Part shown: in pieces, positions 1-6,915 of the stretch
Layout: every line of letters starts with the position of its first letter
How positions within the stretch are numbered: the stretch's first letter is position 1
Notes under the pieces: model-generated
What the model was told of the DNA's origin: nothing
The model's input: only the letters and a program-made list of their open reading frames with translations
Databases searched by the model: none
Source: Shimia sp051201625
GTDB taxonomy: Bacteria > Pseudomonadota > Alphaproteobacteria > Rhodobacterales > Rhodobacteraceae
Direction: 5' to 3'
Length of the DNA: 64,000 bases
Assembly (NCBI RefSeq): GCF_051201625.1
Contig: NZ_CP179203.1
Span: 1,922,001 to 1,986,000, forward strand
Made by a program: the position numbers and the translations under genes

Positions 1-912
1 GTCGACGACACTTGGGGCAGGTACTTCCGCATTTTGTCGAATGACAGCATCCAGACAGGCGACGGCACGCCGTGATAGCTCGGCCGTGTTAGGCACGATT
101 GTTGAAAGCGTCGGTCTAACGGCCGTGGCAAGAGGCAAGTCATCAAAGCCAACGACGCTGATCTCTTCAGGGCATTTGAGGCCAGAACGGCCTGCCTCAG
201 AGACGACGCGCAATGCAAGCAGATCAGAGACAGTCAGTACGGCTGTGACGCCATGATCGCTTTGATCCAACAGGTTTGGAAAGCTCTTAGACGTCCAAAC
301 GACTTCATACTCAAATCCTTCCAGAGCACCCAACATTCCAGCTATCCTCTCTTGCTGCACGGGCGACGACGCATCATCACCCAAAAGCAGAAACTTGCGA
401 TGGCCCAAGTCCAGCATGGCTTGGGCAGACAGTGCGCCACCCTGCCGATGATTTGCGGCTACAGTATTTTGCGGATCAGGCTGGGTGCTAAGAACAACGC
501 AGGGGGCTGCTGTGACATCCAATTGCGTTCCACGCTGAGGAAGAATAATGATGCCATCAACGCCACGCTGGATAAGCTGATTGATCGCCTTTGCCTGCCC
601 ATCCGCTGTTCCACGCGCATTTGCAATCAAAACGCCAAACCCACATTTGTCGGCTTCGGCCTCGACCGCGTGGGCAAACTCAGGAAAAACCGGCTTTGTG
701 ATATCCGGCATCACCAAGCCCAAAATTCCGCTGCGACCCGTTTTCAAAGCACGTCCAGCAGCACTCGGAAAATAGCCAACGCTTTGAGCGTGCGACGTCA
801 CAAGTTTGACCACATTTTGCGACACGCGACCTTTGCCAGTCAGCGCATTTGAGACCGTAGCTACGGATAACCCGAGGTCTTGTGCAATTTGCTTTTGATT
901 TGTCAAAATCAT
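1..912 (-). CDS. LacI-family transcriptional repressor (C-terminus cut by window edge)
   Basis: Reading the minus strand from the ATG at 912 gives an open frame of 304 codons that runs off the left edge. The N-terminus is a classic LacI helix-turn-helix (IAQDLGLSVATVSNALTGKG), followed by the hinge region and a periplasmic-binding-protein-like effector domain (GILGLVMPDITKPVFPEF, then GVDGIIILPQRG). The gene diverges from the amidohydrolase at 1033. A CpG-centred palindrome between them (925-940) is a good operator, so it probably represses itself and perhaps the amidohydrolase. The sugar-like or nucleoside-like effector cannot be told from the sequence. The family call is sure; the target is inferred. 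Confidence 0.9.
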   Translation of the reverse strand, partial: MILTNQKQIAQDLGLSVATVSNALTGKGRVSQNVVKLVTSHAQSVGYFPSAAGRALKTGRSGILGLVMPDITKPVFPEFAHAVEAEADKCGFGVLIANARGTADGQAKAINQLIQRGVDGIIILPQRGTQLDVTAAPCVVLSTQPDPQNTVAANHRQGGALSAQAMLDLGHRKFLLLGDDASSPVQQERIAGMLGALEGFEYEVVWTSKSFPNLLDQSDHGVTAVLTVSDLLALRVVSEAGRSGLKCPEEISVVGFDDLPLATAVRPTLSTIVPNTAELSRRAVACLDAVIRQNAEVPAPSVVD

Positions 913-924
913 TCCTCTAGGCTT

Positions 925-940
925 GCTTAAACGATTAAGC
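925..940. promoter_or_regulatory. Probable LacI-family operator
   Basis: GCTTAA-ACGA-TTAAGC is a 6-bp perfect inverted repeat whose centre falls exactly between C932 and G933. A central CpG flanked by AA/TT is typical of LacI/PurR-family operators. It lies 13 bp upstream of the LacI start codon and 93 bp upstream of the amidohydrolase, so it most plainly fits autorepression. Confidence 0.6.
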
Positions 941-1032
941 GGCGAGGTATTCGACTTGTCAAGACATTCACTCTCGCTCAAACAGCCAAAGGTTCAGGCA
1001 CCGATACAAATAATGACCGAAGGTGCAACTCG

Positions 1033-2361
1033 ATGCGCACATTAATTCATAACGCTCGTGTTCTGACTATGAACGACAATTTCGAGGAATTCGAAAAGGG
1101 CTGGCTTGCGATTTTACATAAAGAGATTCAAGGGCGTGGTGTGGGCGATACCCATGATGCTTTTAGCCAATTTGATGACGTAATAGACGCGGGTGGCGAC
1201 CTGATTATGCCTGGCATGGTCAACACTCACTGCCACATGCCGATGACTGTATTTCGGGGCTTGGGCGAAGACGTCGATGAGCGGCTGTTTCGCTACATCT
1301 TGCCATTGGAACGTGAGGCCGTGACCCCAGATGTTGTTCGTATCGGCGCGCAACTCGCAGCCGTAGAAATGATTCTGGGCGGTGTGACCACCACGGCTGA
1401 CATGTACTATTACGAACAAGAAGTCGGTCGCGTGATTGATGCGTCGGGAATGCGCGGCATTGTCGGGCAATCCCTCGCGGATTTTGACGCCCCTGACCAC
1501 ATGTCCTTTGATGAAGGCTTTGCGCTCACGGACGATTTGCGGGATGAGTTTCAAGGTAATGATCGCGTTATGGCGTCCATCGCGCCGCACGCGCCTTACT
1601 CTACGGGTCCGGCGATCATGGAACGGGTCGCGAGGTATGTCACTGATTACCCAGATATCCGCGTCCAGATGCATCTCGCGGAAATGAAATCAGAGATGAA
1701 GTGGTGTGCGGACCACCATAATTGTCGCCCAGTAGGACTTGCAGACAAGTCAGGCTTGCTGAAACCCGGCGCGATCATGGCGCATTGCTTAGAGCTGACG
1801 CCTGATGAAATTGTAGTTTTAGCCGAGCGGGGCGTAGGCGTTGCCCATAACGCAAGGTCGAACGCCAAAGCTGGCAGAGGCATAGCCCCAGTCGAGGCGA
1901 TGCGTAACTCAGGCGTTCCTGTCGGCTTGGCCACAGACGGCCCGATGAGTGGTAACGCGCTGGATATCATCGCACAGATGGCACCAGCTTCAATGTTTGC
2001 AAAGCTTCTTGGTGGTAGCCGAAAGTGCCTTCCTGCGCGGGATATCATTGCAATGGCGACCATAGAAGGGGCAAAGGTTTTGGGTTTAAGTGGCACCATT
2101 GGGTCACTTGATGTTGGAAAGAAAGCTGATGTGATCCGTGTTTCACTCGAAGAACCACGCATGAATCCAATCTACGATATTTATGCCTCATTGGTGTTTT
2201 CGGCGAATGCATCAGACGTCCGTGATGTCATGATTGACGGCAAATGGGTCGTCACGGGGCGCGAGGTTGTGACAATTGAAGCACCGAAAGCTATCAGCGA
2301 TGCTAATCAGATAGCTGCAATGTTTCGATTGAAGATGGCGCGGATCGATGCGGACGCTTGA
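1033..2361 (+). CDS. Amidohydrolase / metal-dependent deaminase (SAH/cytosine-deaminase-like)
   Basis: 442 aa, full length for the ATZ/TRZ-SsnA-MTA/SAH deaminase group of the amidohydrolase superfamily. Metal ligands are visible: HxH in GMVNTHCHMP (about residues 66-68), a later His in QMHLAEM, the His of IMAHCLEL and the Asp of GLATDGP. The C-terminus has the usual closing strand (GSLDVGKKADVI). It probably deaminates or dechlorinates a purine, pyrimidine or related ring in the cytoplasm; the substrate cannot be fixed from sequence. AAGG lies 11 bases before the ATG. It stands alone, opposite a LacI regulator, which suggests regulated catabolic use. Confidence 0.85.
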   Translation: MRTLIHNARVLTMNDNFEEFEKGWLAILHKEIQGRGVGDTHDAFSQFDDVIDAGGDLIMPGMVNTHCHMPMTVFRGLGEDVDERLFRYILPLEREAVTPDVVRIGAQLAAVEMILGGVTTTADMYYYEQEVGRVIDASGMRGIVGQSLADFDAPDHMSFDEGFALTDDLRDEFQGNDRVMASIAPHAPYSTGPAIMERVARYVTDYPDIRVQMHLAEMKSEMKWCADHHNCRPVGLADKSGLLKPGAIMAHCLELTPDEIVVLAERGVGVAHNARSNAKAGRGIAPVEAMRNSGVPVGLATDGPMSGNALDIIAQMAPASMFAKLLGGSRKCLPARDIIAMATIEGAKVLGLSGTIGSLDVGKKADVIRVSLEEPRMNPIYDIYASLVFSANASDVRDVMIDGKWVVTGREVVTIEAPKAISDANQIAAMFRLKMARIDADA

Positions 2362-2423
2362 TTGCTGTGCTGTCAGAGGAAAACTTGGTTGAGCCGGGCA
2401 GGGCAGATACTTAGCGCCATCGG

Positions 2424-3033
2424 ATGACGAAACGCTGCCCATTCCGCCACTTCAAAACCTGTCCGGAGATCATCCGTCTTGCCGTGATGATTCATATTCG
2501 ATTCCCACTTTCACTTCGGAATGTTGAAGATCTGCTGGATGAGCGTGGGATCAATGTCAGTCACGAAACGGTTCGGTTCTAGTGACATAGATTTGGTCCA
2601 ATATTTGCATCTGAGATCCGGCAAAATCCTGCCGGTTGGATGCGCGCGTACTCCAACTGGCAGTGGCACTTGGAAGAGATTTTCGTTAAGATCAACCGAG
2701 AGATGCATTACCTTTGGCGGGCCGTAGATTACGAAGGTGAGGTGCTTGAAAGCTATGTCACTAAGCGCCGCGATGAAGGTCATTAGCAATACAAATAGCC
2801 AGGAAGCGGGGCGCTGGCTCAACAACCGAGCAGAGAATTCACACCTTGCGTTTCGACGAAGAGAACGGGTTATGCAGTGGTTCCGCAGCATGCGAAATTT
2901 GTAGAAATTCGTCTCAGTCCACGCCTCTGTTTGCAATCATTTCAATCAGGAACGCCACCTACATTCGTGCTGCAATTTCATATACAACCGCACCGCTGCT
3001 CTCGCTGAGTGGCGCGGGCTTTGCGCGGCGTAG
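2424..3033 (+). pseudogene. Decayed IS6-family transposase
   Basis: From the ATG at 2424 the frame reads an IS6-type N-terminus (MTKRCPFRHFKT, then LSLRNVEDLLDERG and SHETVRF). It then meets two consecutive stops, TAG TGA, where IS6 transposases carry WW. The same frame continues with RFGPIFASEIR and NWQWHLEEIFVKIN up to KRRDEGH and a stop. After a deletion of roughly 100 bp the conserved tail resumes (RWLNNRAENSHLAFRRRERV), with a further TAG before KFVSVHASV, ending AEWRGLCAA. Full IS6 transposases are about 235 aa, so this copy is dead. Terminal inverted repeats could not be assigned with confidence. Confidence 0.85.
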
Positions 3034-3235
3034 TGGAGCAGCCACACTGGCCTAGTATAGACAAGTTCGAATTTGTCTGACAGGAACCTTTGAACTATTT
3101 TAAAAAAACACCGGCCCAGTCGCAGTGGCATTTGGGCTTAAACCCCGACATGCTCACAGCTCCGCATGTGACTTGCCATTCCGCTCGCATCAGGCATTAC
3201 TATTTTTGAGAAGCAGTTTTTACAGAGAGCCGACA

Positions 3236-3730
3236 TTGAAAATCCAAGACTGGACCAAAGATCAGATCAATAACTTGATTGCCAATTACGAAAGCAAGAA
3301 CTGCACGGAAGGCGGGCTTTTCACCAAGGCACAAGCAATGCTAGAACTCGAGCGCTGTGCTGGGGGTTCATTTGACGGTAAAGAAGTAACGCGAACCACC
3401 TTAGAAATACGTGAGACGGCTACTGATGGTTGTGTCCGATATGGCGATATCTGGTGCCACTATATCCCCGAAAAACAGTGGGTAGGCAACCGTTCGGAAA
3501 ATATTGCAGGCCAAGCCTTACACGCAACTGCATATTACTGTGCAACAAATAATCTTCCAATTGTAACGGCGCTTGTTAGTCAGGCGGCGGGCCACATAAC
3601 CGAGCAAGCAAAGCAAAACATGTTAGATTGCGCGAGCGGTTGGGGTGTGGCGCAAGGTATAGATGCAGATGAGTTTTACGACATAAATATTGCTGAGTTA
3701 CAGGAGTTGGGAGCTGATAATCTCCCATAA
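3236..3730 (+). CDS. Conserved hypothetical protein (orphan, island gene)
   Basis: The frame is open from 3125, but the protein-like part begins at a TTG at 3236 (MKIQDWTKDQINNL), preceded by AGAGAG. That gives a 164-aa soluble, acidic protein with no signal peptide or membrane segment. The text KDQINNLIANYE, RYGDIWCHYIPEKQWVGN and TNNLPIVTALV looks like a small conserved family seen in accessory DNA of alphaproteobacteria, but I cannot name a function. It lies between a dead IS6 copy and the esterase at 3862. No nuclease or toxin motif is evident. Confidence 0.55.
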   Translation: MKIQDWTKDQINNLIANYESKNCTEGGLFTKAQAMLELERCAGGSFDGKEVTRTTLEIRETATDGCVRYGDIWCHYIPEKQWVGNRSENIAGQALHATAYYCATNNLPIVTALVSQAAGHITEQAKQNMLDCASGWGVAQGIDADEFYDINIAELQELGADNLP

Positions 3731-3861
3731 AAACGCAGCCGAAATTTGAACCTAATTGCCTCTATAATTTAAGGCCATGCCAGAGGTTAACATCCTATTT
3801 GACTATCGGGCAGGTGCTTTATTTACATAAAATTACAAACAAATTACTGAATGGATTGACT

Positions 3862-4428
3862 ATGAGATTGTTATATATTCATGGCTTCGCTAGCTTCTAC
3901 GATCCCTCGAAATCTAAGATTCAAATCCTAAAAAATTTGGGTGAAGTAGCCGGGGTCGACATTGACTATTGTGGAGGCTTTGACACCGCTTTTAAGAAAG
4001 CTTCTGACGCCGCTATGACTTGCGACCTCGTCGTCGGAACCAGCATGGGAGGCTTCATGGCCTCGCATGTTGGTGCGGCGTTGGGTATCCCTTTCGTAGC
4101 ATTGAACCCAGCCATTGCGCCCAAGGAGACTCTTTTAAAATATGTAGGCTCTTTCACTGATTACAGTGGCAATGAAAAAGTTTTGGATGAAGCAACTGTC
4201 GCCAGCTATCCGGACTTCAAGACTGTCGACGGCTGCGGCTTGATACTCCTTGAGTCTGGCGATGATGTTATTGATCCCAAGCGCACCTTTGCGGCACTAG
4301 ATGGTATTTATCACATCAAAATGGTTGAGGGTGGGTCGCATCGGTTCTCCAGCCTCTCAGAACAAGTGGAAGAGATTGCAGCATTCATACATAACGCCGA
4401 AATGATCTACGGGTTGCATTCGAACTGA
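3862..4428 (+). CDS. YqiA/UPF0227-like alpha/beta-hydrolase (esterase)
   Basis: The preferred start is the ATG at 3862, giving 188 aa beginning MRLLYIHGFAS. The longer frame from 3799 adds 21 residues of non-conserved text. The small alpha/beta-hydrolase fold is shown by the oxyanion segment YIHGF, the nucleophile elbow GTSMGG (Ser61) and the catalytic His in GGSHRF (His160), with acid candidates at Asp134/135. This matches the YqiA/UPF0227 esterase group in length and motif order. The natural substrate is unknown. It sits in an IS-bounded accessory patch and shares no operon with known partners. Confidence 0.75.
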   Translation: MRLLYIHGFASFYDPSKSKIQILKNLGEVAGVDIDYCGGFDTAFKKASDAAMTCDLVVGTSMGGFMASHVGAALGIPFVALNPAIAPKETLLKYVGSFTDYSGNEKVLDEATVASYPDFKTVDGCGLILLESGDDVIDPKRTFAALDGIYHIKMVEGGSHRFSSLSEQVEEIAAFIHNAEMIYGLHSN

Positions 4429-4650
4429 GGAAACGTCGCTGCTTCTCTTGCTGATTAGTGTCAAATCTGTTTGGCGCAACAGCCGGTTTCACAGGCTCAT
4501 CGCAGGCTCCGAAAAACCAGTTCGCGCCAGCTTAACGCGGCGTTTTCTCCCAAGCGCAAGCGTGTAGAGACGCTTCTATTTTTTCCCAAAAGAGTAGTGC
4601 TGGCTGGTCTTGCATCGCAACATGGACAGACCCGCGGGACTCTTGTGGGG

Positions 4651-4736
4651 TTACTCTAGCTTGTCTCTGAGAGCTTCGTGAGGGGTCTTGCCATTGTATG
4701 CGCCGTGCGGCCTGGCGAAGTTGTAAAACCGTTCCT
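4651..4736 (-). pseudogene. C-terminal fragment of an integrase-core (IS3/IS481-like) transposase
   Basis: On the minus strand the last about 27 codons read ERFYNFARPHGAYNGKTPHE then ALRDKLE and a TAA at 4651. This is the typical C-terminus of an rve-core transposase. The frame is cut at 4736, where the end of the neighbouring IS3-type element begins, so this gene appears to have been interrupted by that insertion. The rest of the gene is not recognisable in the window. Confidence 0.7.
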
Positions 4737-5330
4737 GTCTAGCCCCCAGTTTCAGTACCACTAGTTTTACTGTTCTCTAATAAGGTTTCTGGGACTGGCG
4801 GGCGCATGTTTAGTGCATGATACTGTCTTATCCGATTGTATTGCCTGAGCCAGACATTGATTGCGACCTGCGCCTGTCGTGTGCTGTGGAACCACTCTGC
4901 ATTCAGAACCTCCCGTCTCAAGGTTCCGTTGAAGCGTTCATTGTATCCGTTCTCCCAAGGGCTCCCAGGGTAGATCTGCATCGGCCGGATGCCGACCTTT
5001 TTCAACCAGTCCTGCAGATGTCCGGCTATGAACTCCGGGCCGTTGTCAGAACGTATGAACTCAGGCTTTCCATGCTTCATGAGAAGCCTGTGCAACGCAT
5101 CCAAAACATCGTCTGTGTTCATTCTGGGGCGCACCGCCACGCAGAGCGCTTCGCGGGTATACTCATCCAGAACTGTCAGCATTTTATAGCTGCGCCCATT
5201 GCTGAGTTTGTCATGAACAAAGTCTATCGCCCAGATGTGGTTCCGGTGTGTGGGCGTGGCCGGGAGACCGAGCATGGTGGTCACTTGTTTGGCTTGGGCG
5301 TGTCCCGGTGGCTTTGTCAGACAAATTGTC
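4736..5330 (-). mobile_element. Truncated IS3-family element
   Basis: One end is visible at 4736 as TGTCTAGCCCCCAG, which fits the TG...CA ends of IS3 elements and abuts the interrupted transposase fragment. The element carries the catalytic C-terminal half of orfB but no orfA and no orfB N-terminus. The outer limit near 5330 is only an estimate, because similarity to a transposase fades there. Confidence 0.6.
4739..5284 (-). pseudogene. IS3-family transposase OrfB, N-terminally truncated
   Basis: 181 codons of the integrase core: first catalytic Asp in WAIDFVHD, second in FIRSDNGPEF, and the Glu in SPWENGYNERFNGTLR, followed by the usual tail YHALNMRPPVPETLL. All three DDE residues are present. 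A complete OrfB is about 270-290 aa and needs a frameshifted OrfA, both missing here, so transposition activity is unlikely. The stop lies 5 bp inside the element end at 4736. Confidence 0.8.
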
Positions 5331-5343
5331 TTGAGGCGGGCAG

Positions 5344-5430
5344 AGTGGTTCCACTATCACTCCACAATGAGGATGATCAGCCTCATGAGTGCACATTAGC
5401 TCTCGTGGAGTGGGGCATAATCCACTCCAC
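5344..5430. repeat. Cluster of nested inverted repeats beside the IS remnant
   Basis: Three perfect stems follow one another. AGTGG-TT-CCACT is at 5344-5355. ATGAGG and CCTCAT, with TGATCA in the loop, are at 5367-5386. GTGGAGTGG and CCACTCCAC with an 8-nt loop are at 5405-5430. CTCCAC at 5360-5365 can also pair with GTGGAG at 5405-5410, enclosing the middle hairpin, so the last stem has an alternative partner. No gene covers this stretch (5331-5637). It may be an IS end or a switch-like structure. Confidence 0.5.
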
Positions 5431-5637
5431 TTTCCTTGGTCGTCTGCTGTTTGGATGCAACGCCTGATAAATTTTGTCAGAAACAAGCCTTAGTCGACTG
5501 CATTAGTGATTAGGTTTAGATAAGCAAATTCGAAGAGCCAGGAGTCCTGTAATGTTGGCGCGACGTCTGGAATTCCTGTCGCTGTTCAGGTCACTGTGCC
5601 AAAGTGATAGCGTATCTGATACTAAGAGATTTACACT

Positions 5638-6570
5638 TTGATAAAAAAACTTCGAAAACCCCCCATTTACGCGTTTCCTCGACTATCCAAGGCGGACCTT
5701 TGGTTTATACGCATAGGCGGTAACGGCCTAGGCAATTTGATGTTTACATGGGCCCGTTGCCTGACTGCTGCCAAGCAAAATGACTGGCAGTTGATCTGGC
5801 CGACGTGGCAGTCGTTCAAGCCCAAGAATTGGCGTATGAATCCTTATGATCACCGAACTTATTCCGATCTCTTTAATCCTACCGAAACGTATGTGACGGG
5901 ACTGCGCAAACCTCTGTACCTCGCGAGGCATCGTTGGGTACCGGAATTGTACGCTAAGGAAAACAAGGTAACGCCAGGCTCGGTAGTTGAGTTTCGCGGA
6001 ATGGAAGATATGTTTGCACCCTTCCGGTACGACCACAAACTCGTGTATCGAGAGTTGTTGAGGATTGCGCGTCCTCAGCACCTTGGTGCGTTTGAGGATC
6101 CTAACCTGGCACCAATTGCTATCCACGTGCGGCGAGGTGATTTCGCAAATCGTAGTAGTTACGAGGACATTATCAATACGCATAATAGCATGCTGCCGAT
6201 AGAGTGGTATGTCGAAGCGTTGCAGGCCGTGCGCTCGGCGACTGGTCAAAATACCTCGGCGTACGTTTTCTCCGATGGGACAGATGCAGAACTGAAACCA
6301 CTGCTGGAGCTTCCGTTCGTCAACCGCGCGGATTTTGGCTCTGGACTTGGTGACATGTTAGGACTTGCACGCAGCCGTCTCTTAATTGCCTCAGGTTCCA
6401 CCTTCAGTATGTGGGGGAGCTTTCTTGGCCAAGTGCCGACGATTTGGCATCCAGGAAAAATACTCCAGCAATTGCTGCTTGAACACCCGGAGCACGAGAT
6501 CGAATGGGCTCGGGGCGATGGTCTGCCAGCTTGGGTAGCTGATATTCTTCTGAATGATCCGGTTAAATGA
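5638..6570 (+). CDS. GT11-type glycosyltransferase (alpha-1,2-fucosyltransferase-like)
   Basis: 310 aa, starting at a TTG (5638) because no ATG fits before the conserved glycine motif. Family 11 features: the N-terminal GGNGLGNLMFTWAR (about residues 28-41) and the GDP-fucose-binding HxRRGDF motif in IAIHVRRGDFAN, then a C-terminal segment ASGSTFSMWGSFLGQ. GT11 enzymes transfer fucose, occasionally another sugar, to galactose-type acceptors of surface polysaccharides. No other glycan gene is next to it. It stands alone between IS debris and the LemA/DUF2207 pair, so it is probably a transferred or relict cassette gene. Confidence 0.75.
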   Translation: MIKKLRKPPIYAFPRLSKADLWFIRIGGNGLGNLMFTWARCLTAAKQNDWQLIWPTWQSFKPKNWRMNPYDHRTYSDLFNPTETYVTGLRKPLYLARHRWVPELYAKENKVTPGSVVEFRGMEDMFAPFRYDHKLVYRELLRIARPQHLGAFEDPNLAPIAIHVRRGDFANRSSYEDIINTHNSMLPIEWYVEALQAVRSATGQNTSAYVFSDGTDAELKPLLELPFVNRADFGSGLGDMLGLARSRLLIASGSTFSMWGSFLGQVPTIWHPGKILQQLLLEHPEHEIEWARGDGLPAWVADILLNDPVK

Positions 6571-6660
6571 ATGCGAGGAATCCAAGTTTCTATTGACCGT
6601 TTGCAAATTTTGGCAACCACGTCGCACATTCAGGTTTGCTACTTAGGCCACGCTAACAAT

Positions 6661-6915
6661 CTATGTGATCATCATCAATGGATTAAGCCTCCTACAGATC
6701 GTTTTTGTATCGCTACCCCAAGCAGCCACGCCTTGCATATAAGACAAAGCAAAACCAACTGGCAGCGCAATGAAAAATGTATGCAAGTAGATCGCTAAAA
6801 GTACGCCAACCAAACCGTGCCGCCGCACTTGCTCCGTGGCGTGTTTGTAGCGCGGCTTAAAGAACAGGCTGGCCGGCCTTGCAAAAACGGCTGAGCGTTC
6901 GTCTAATTCAAATAG
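6661..6915 (-). pseudogene. In-frame membrane-protein-like remnant downstream of the DUF2207 gene
   Basis: Directly after the TAG stop of the DUF2207 gene (6916-6918) the same frame stays open for 84 codons to a TAG at 6661. The translation is protein-like: LDERSAVFARPASLFFKPRY, then HATEQVRRHGLVGVLLAIYL and a hydrophobic stretch with FFIALPVGFALSYMQGV. No ATG, and no GTG or TTG with a good ribosome site, precedes the conserved-looking part. It is either a decayed downstream gene or an extension reached only by stop readthrough. I cannot assign a family. Confidence 0.4.

Noticed and set aside
253..852. Plus-strand open frame of 199 codons
   Set aside because: It is the antisense shadow of the LacI-family gene, whose minus-strand translation has clear HTH and effector-domain motifs.
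2511..2936. Minus-strand open frame of 141 codons
   Set aside because: It lies antisense to the decayed IS6 transposase, which explains the region far better.
5305..5486. Open minus frame of 91 codons as an IS3 orfA
   Set aside because: The translation shows no helix-turn-helix or leucine-zipper pattern and is out of frame with the OrfB text.
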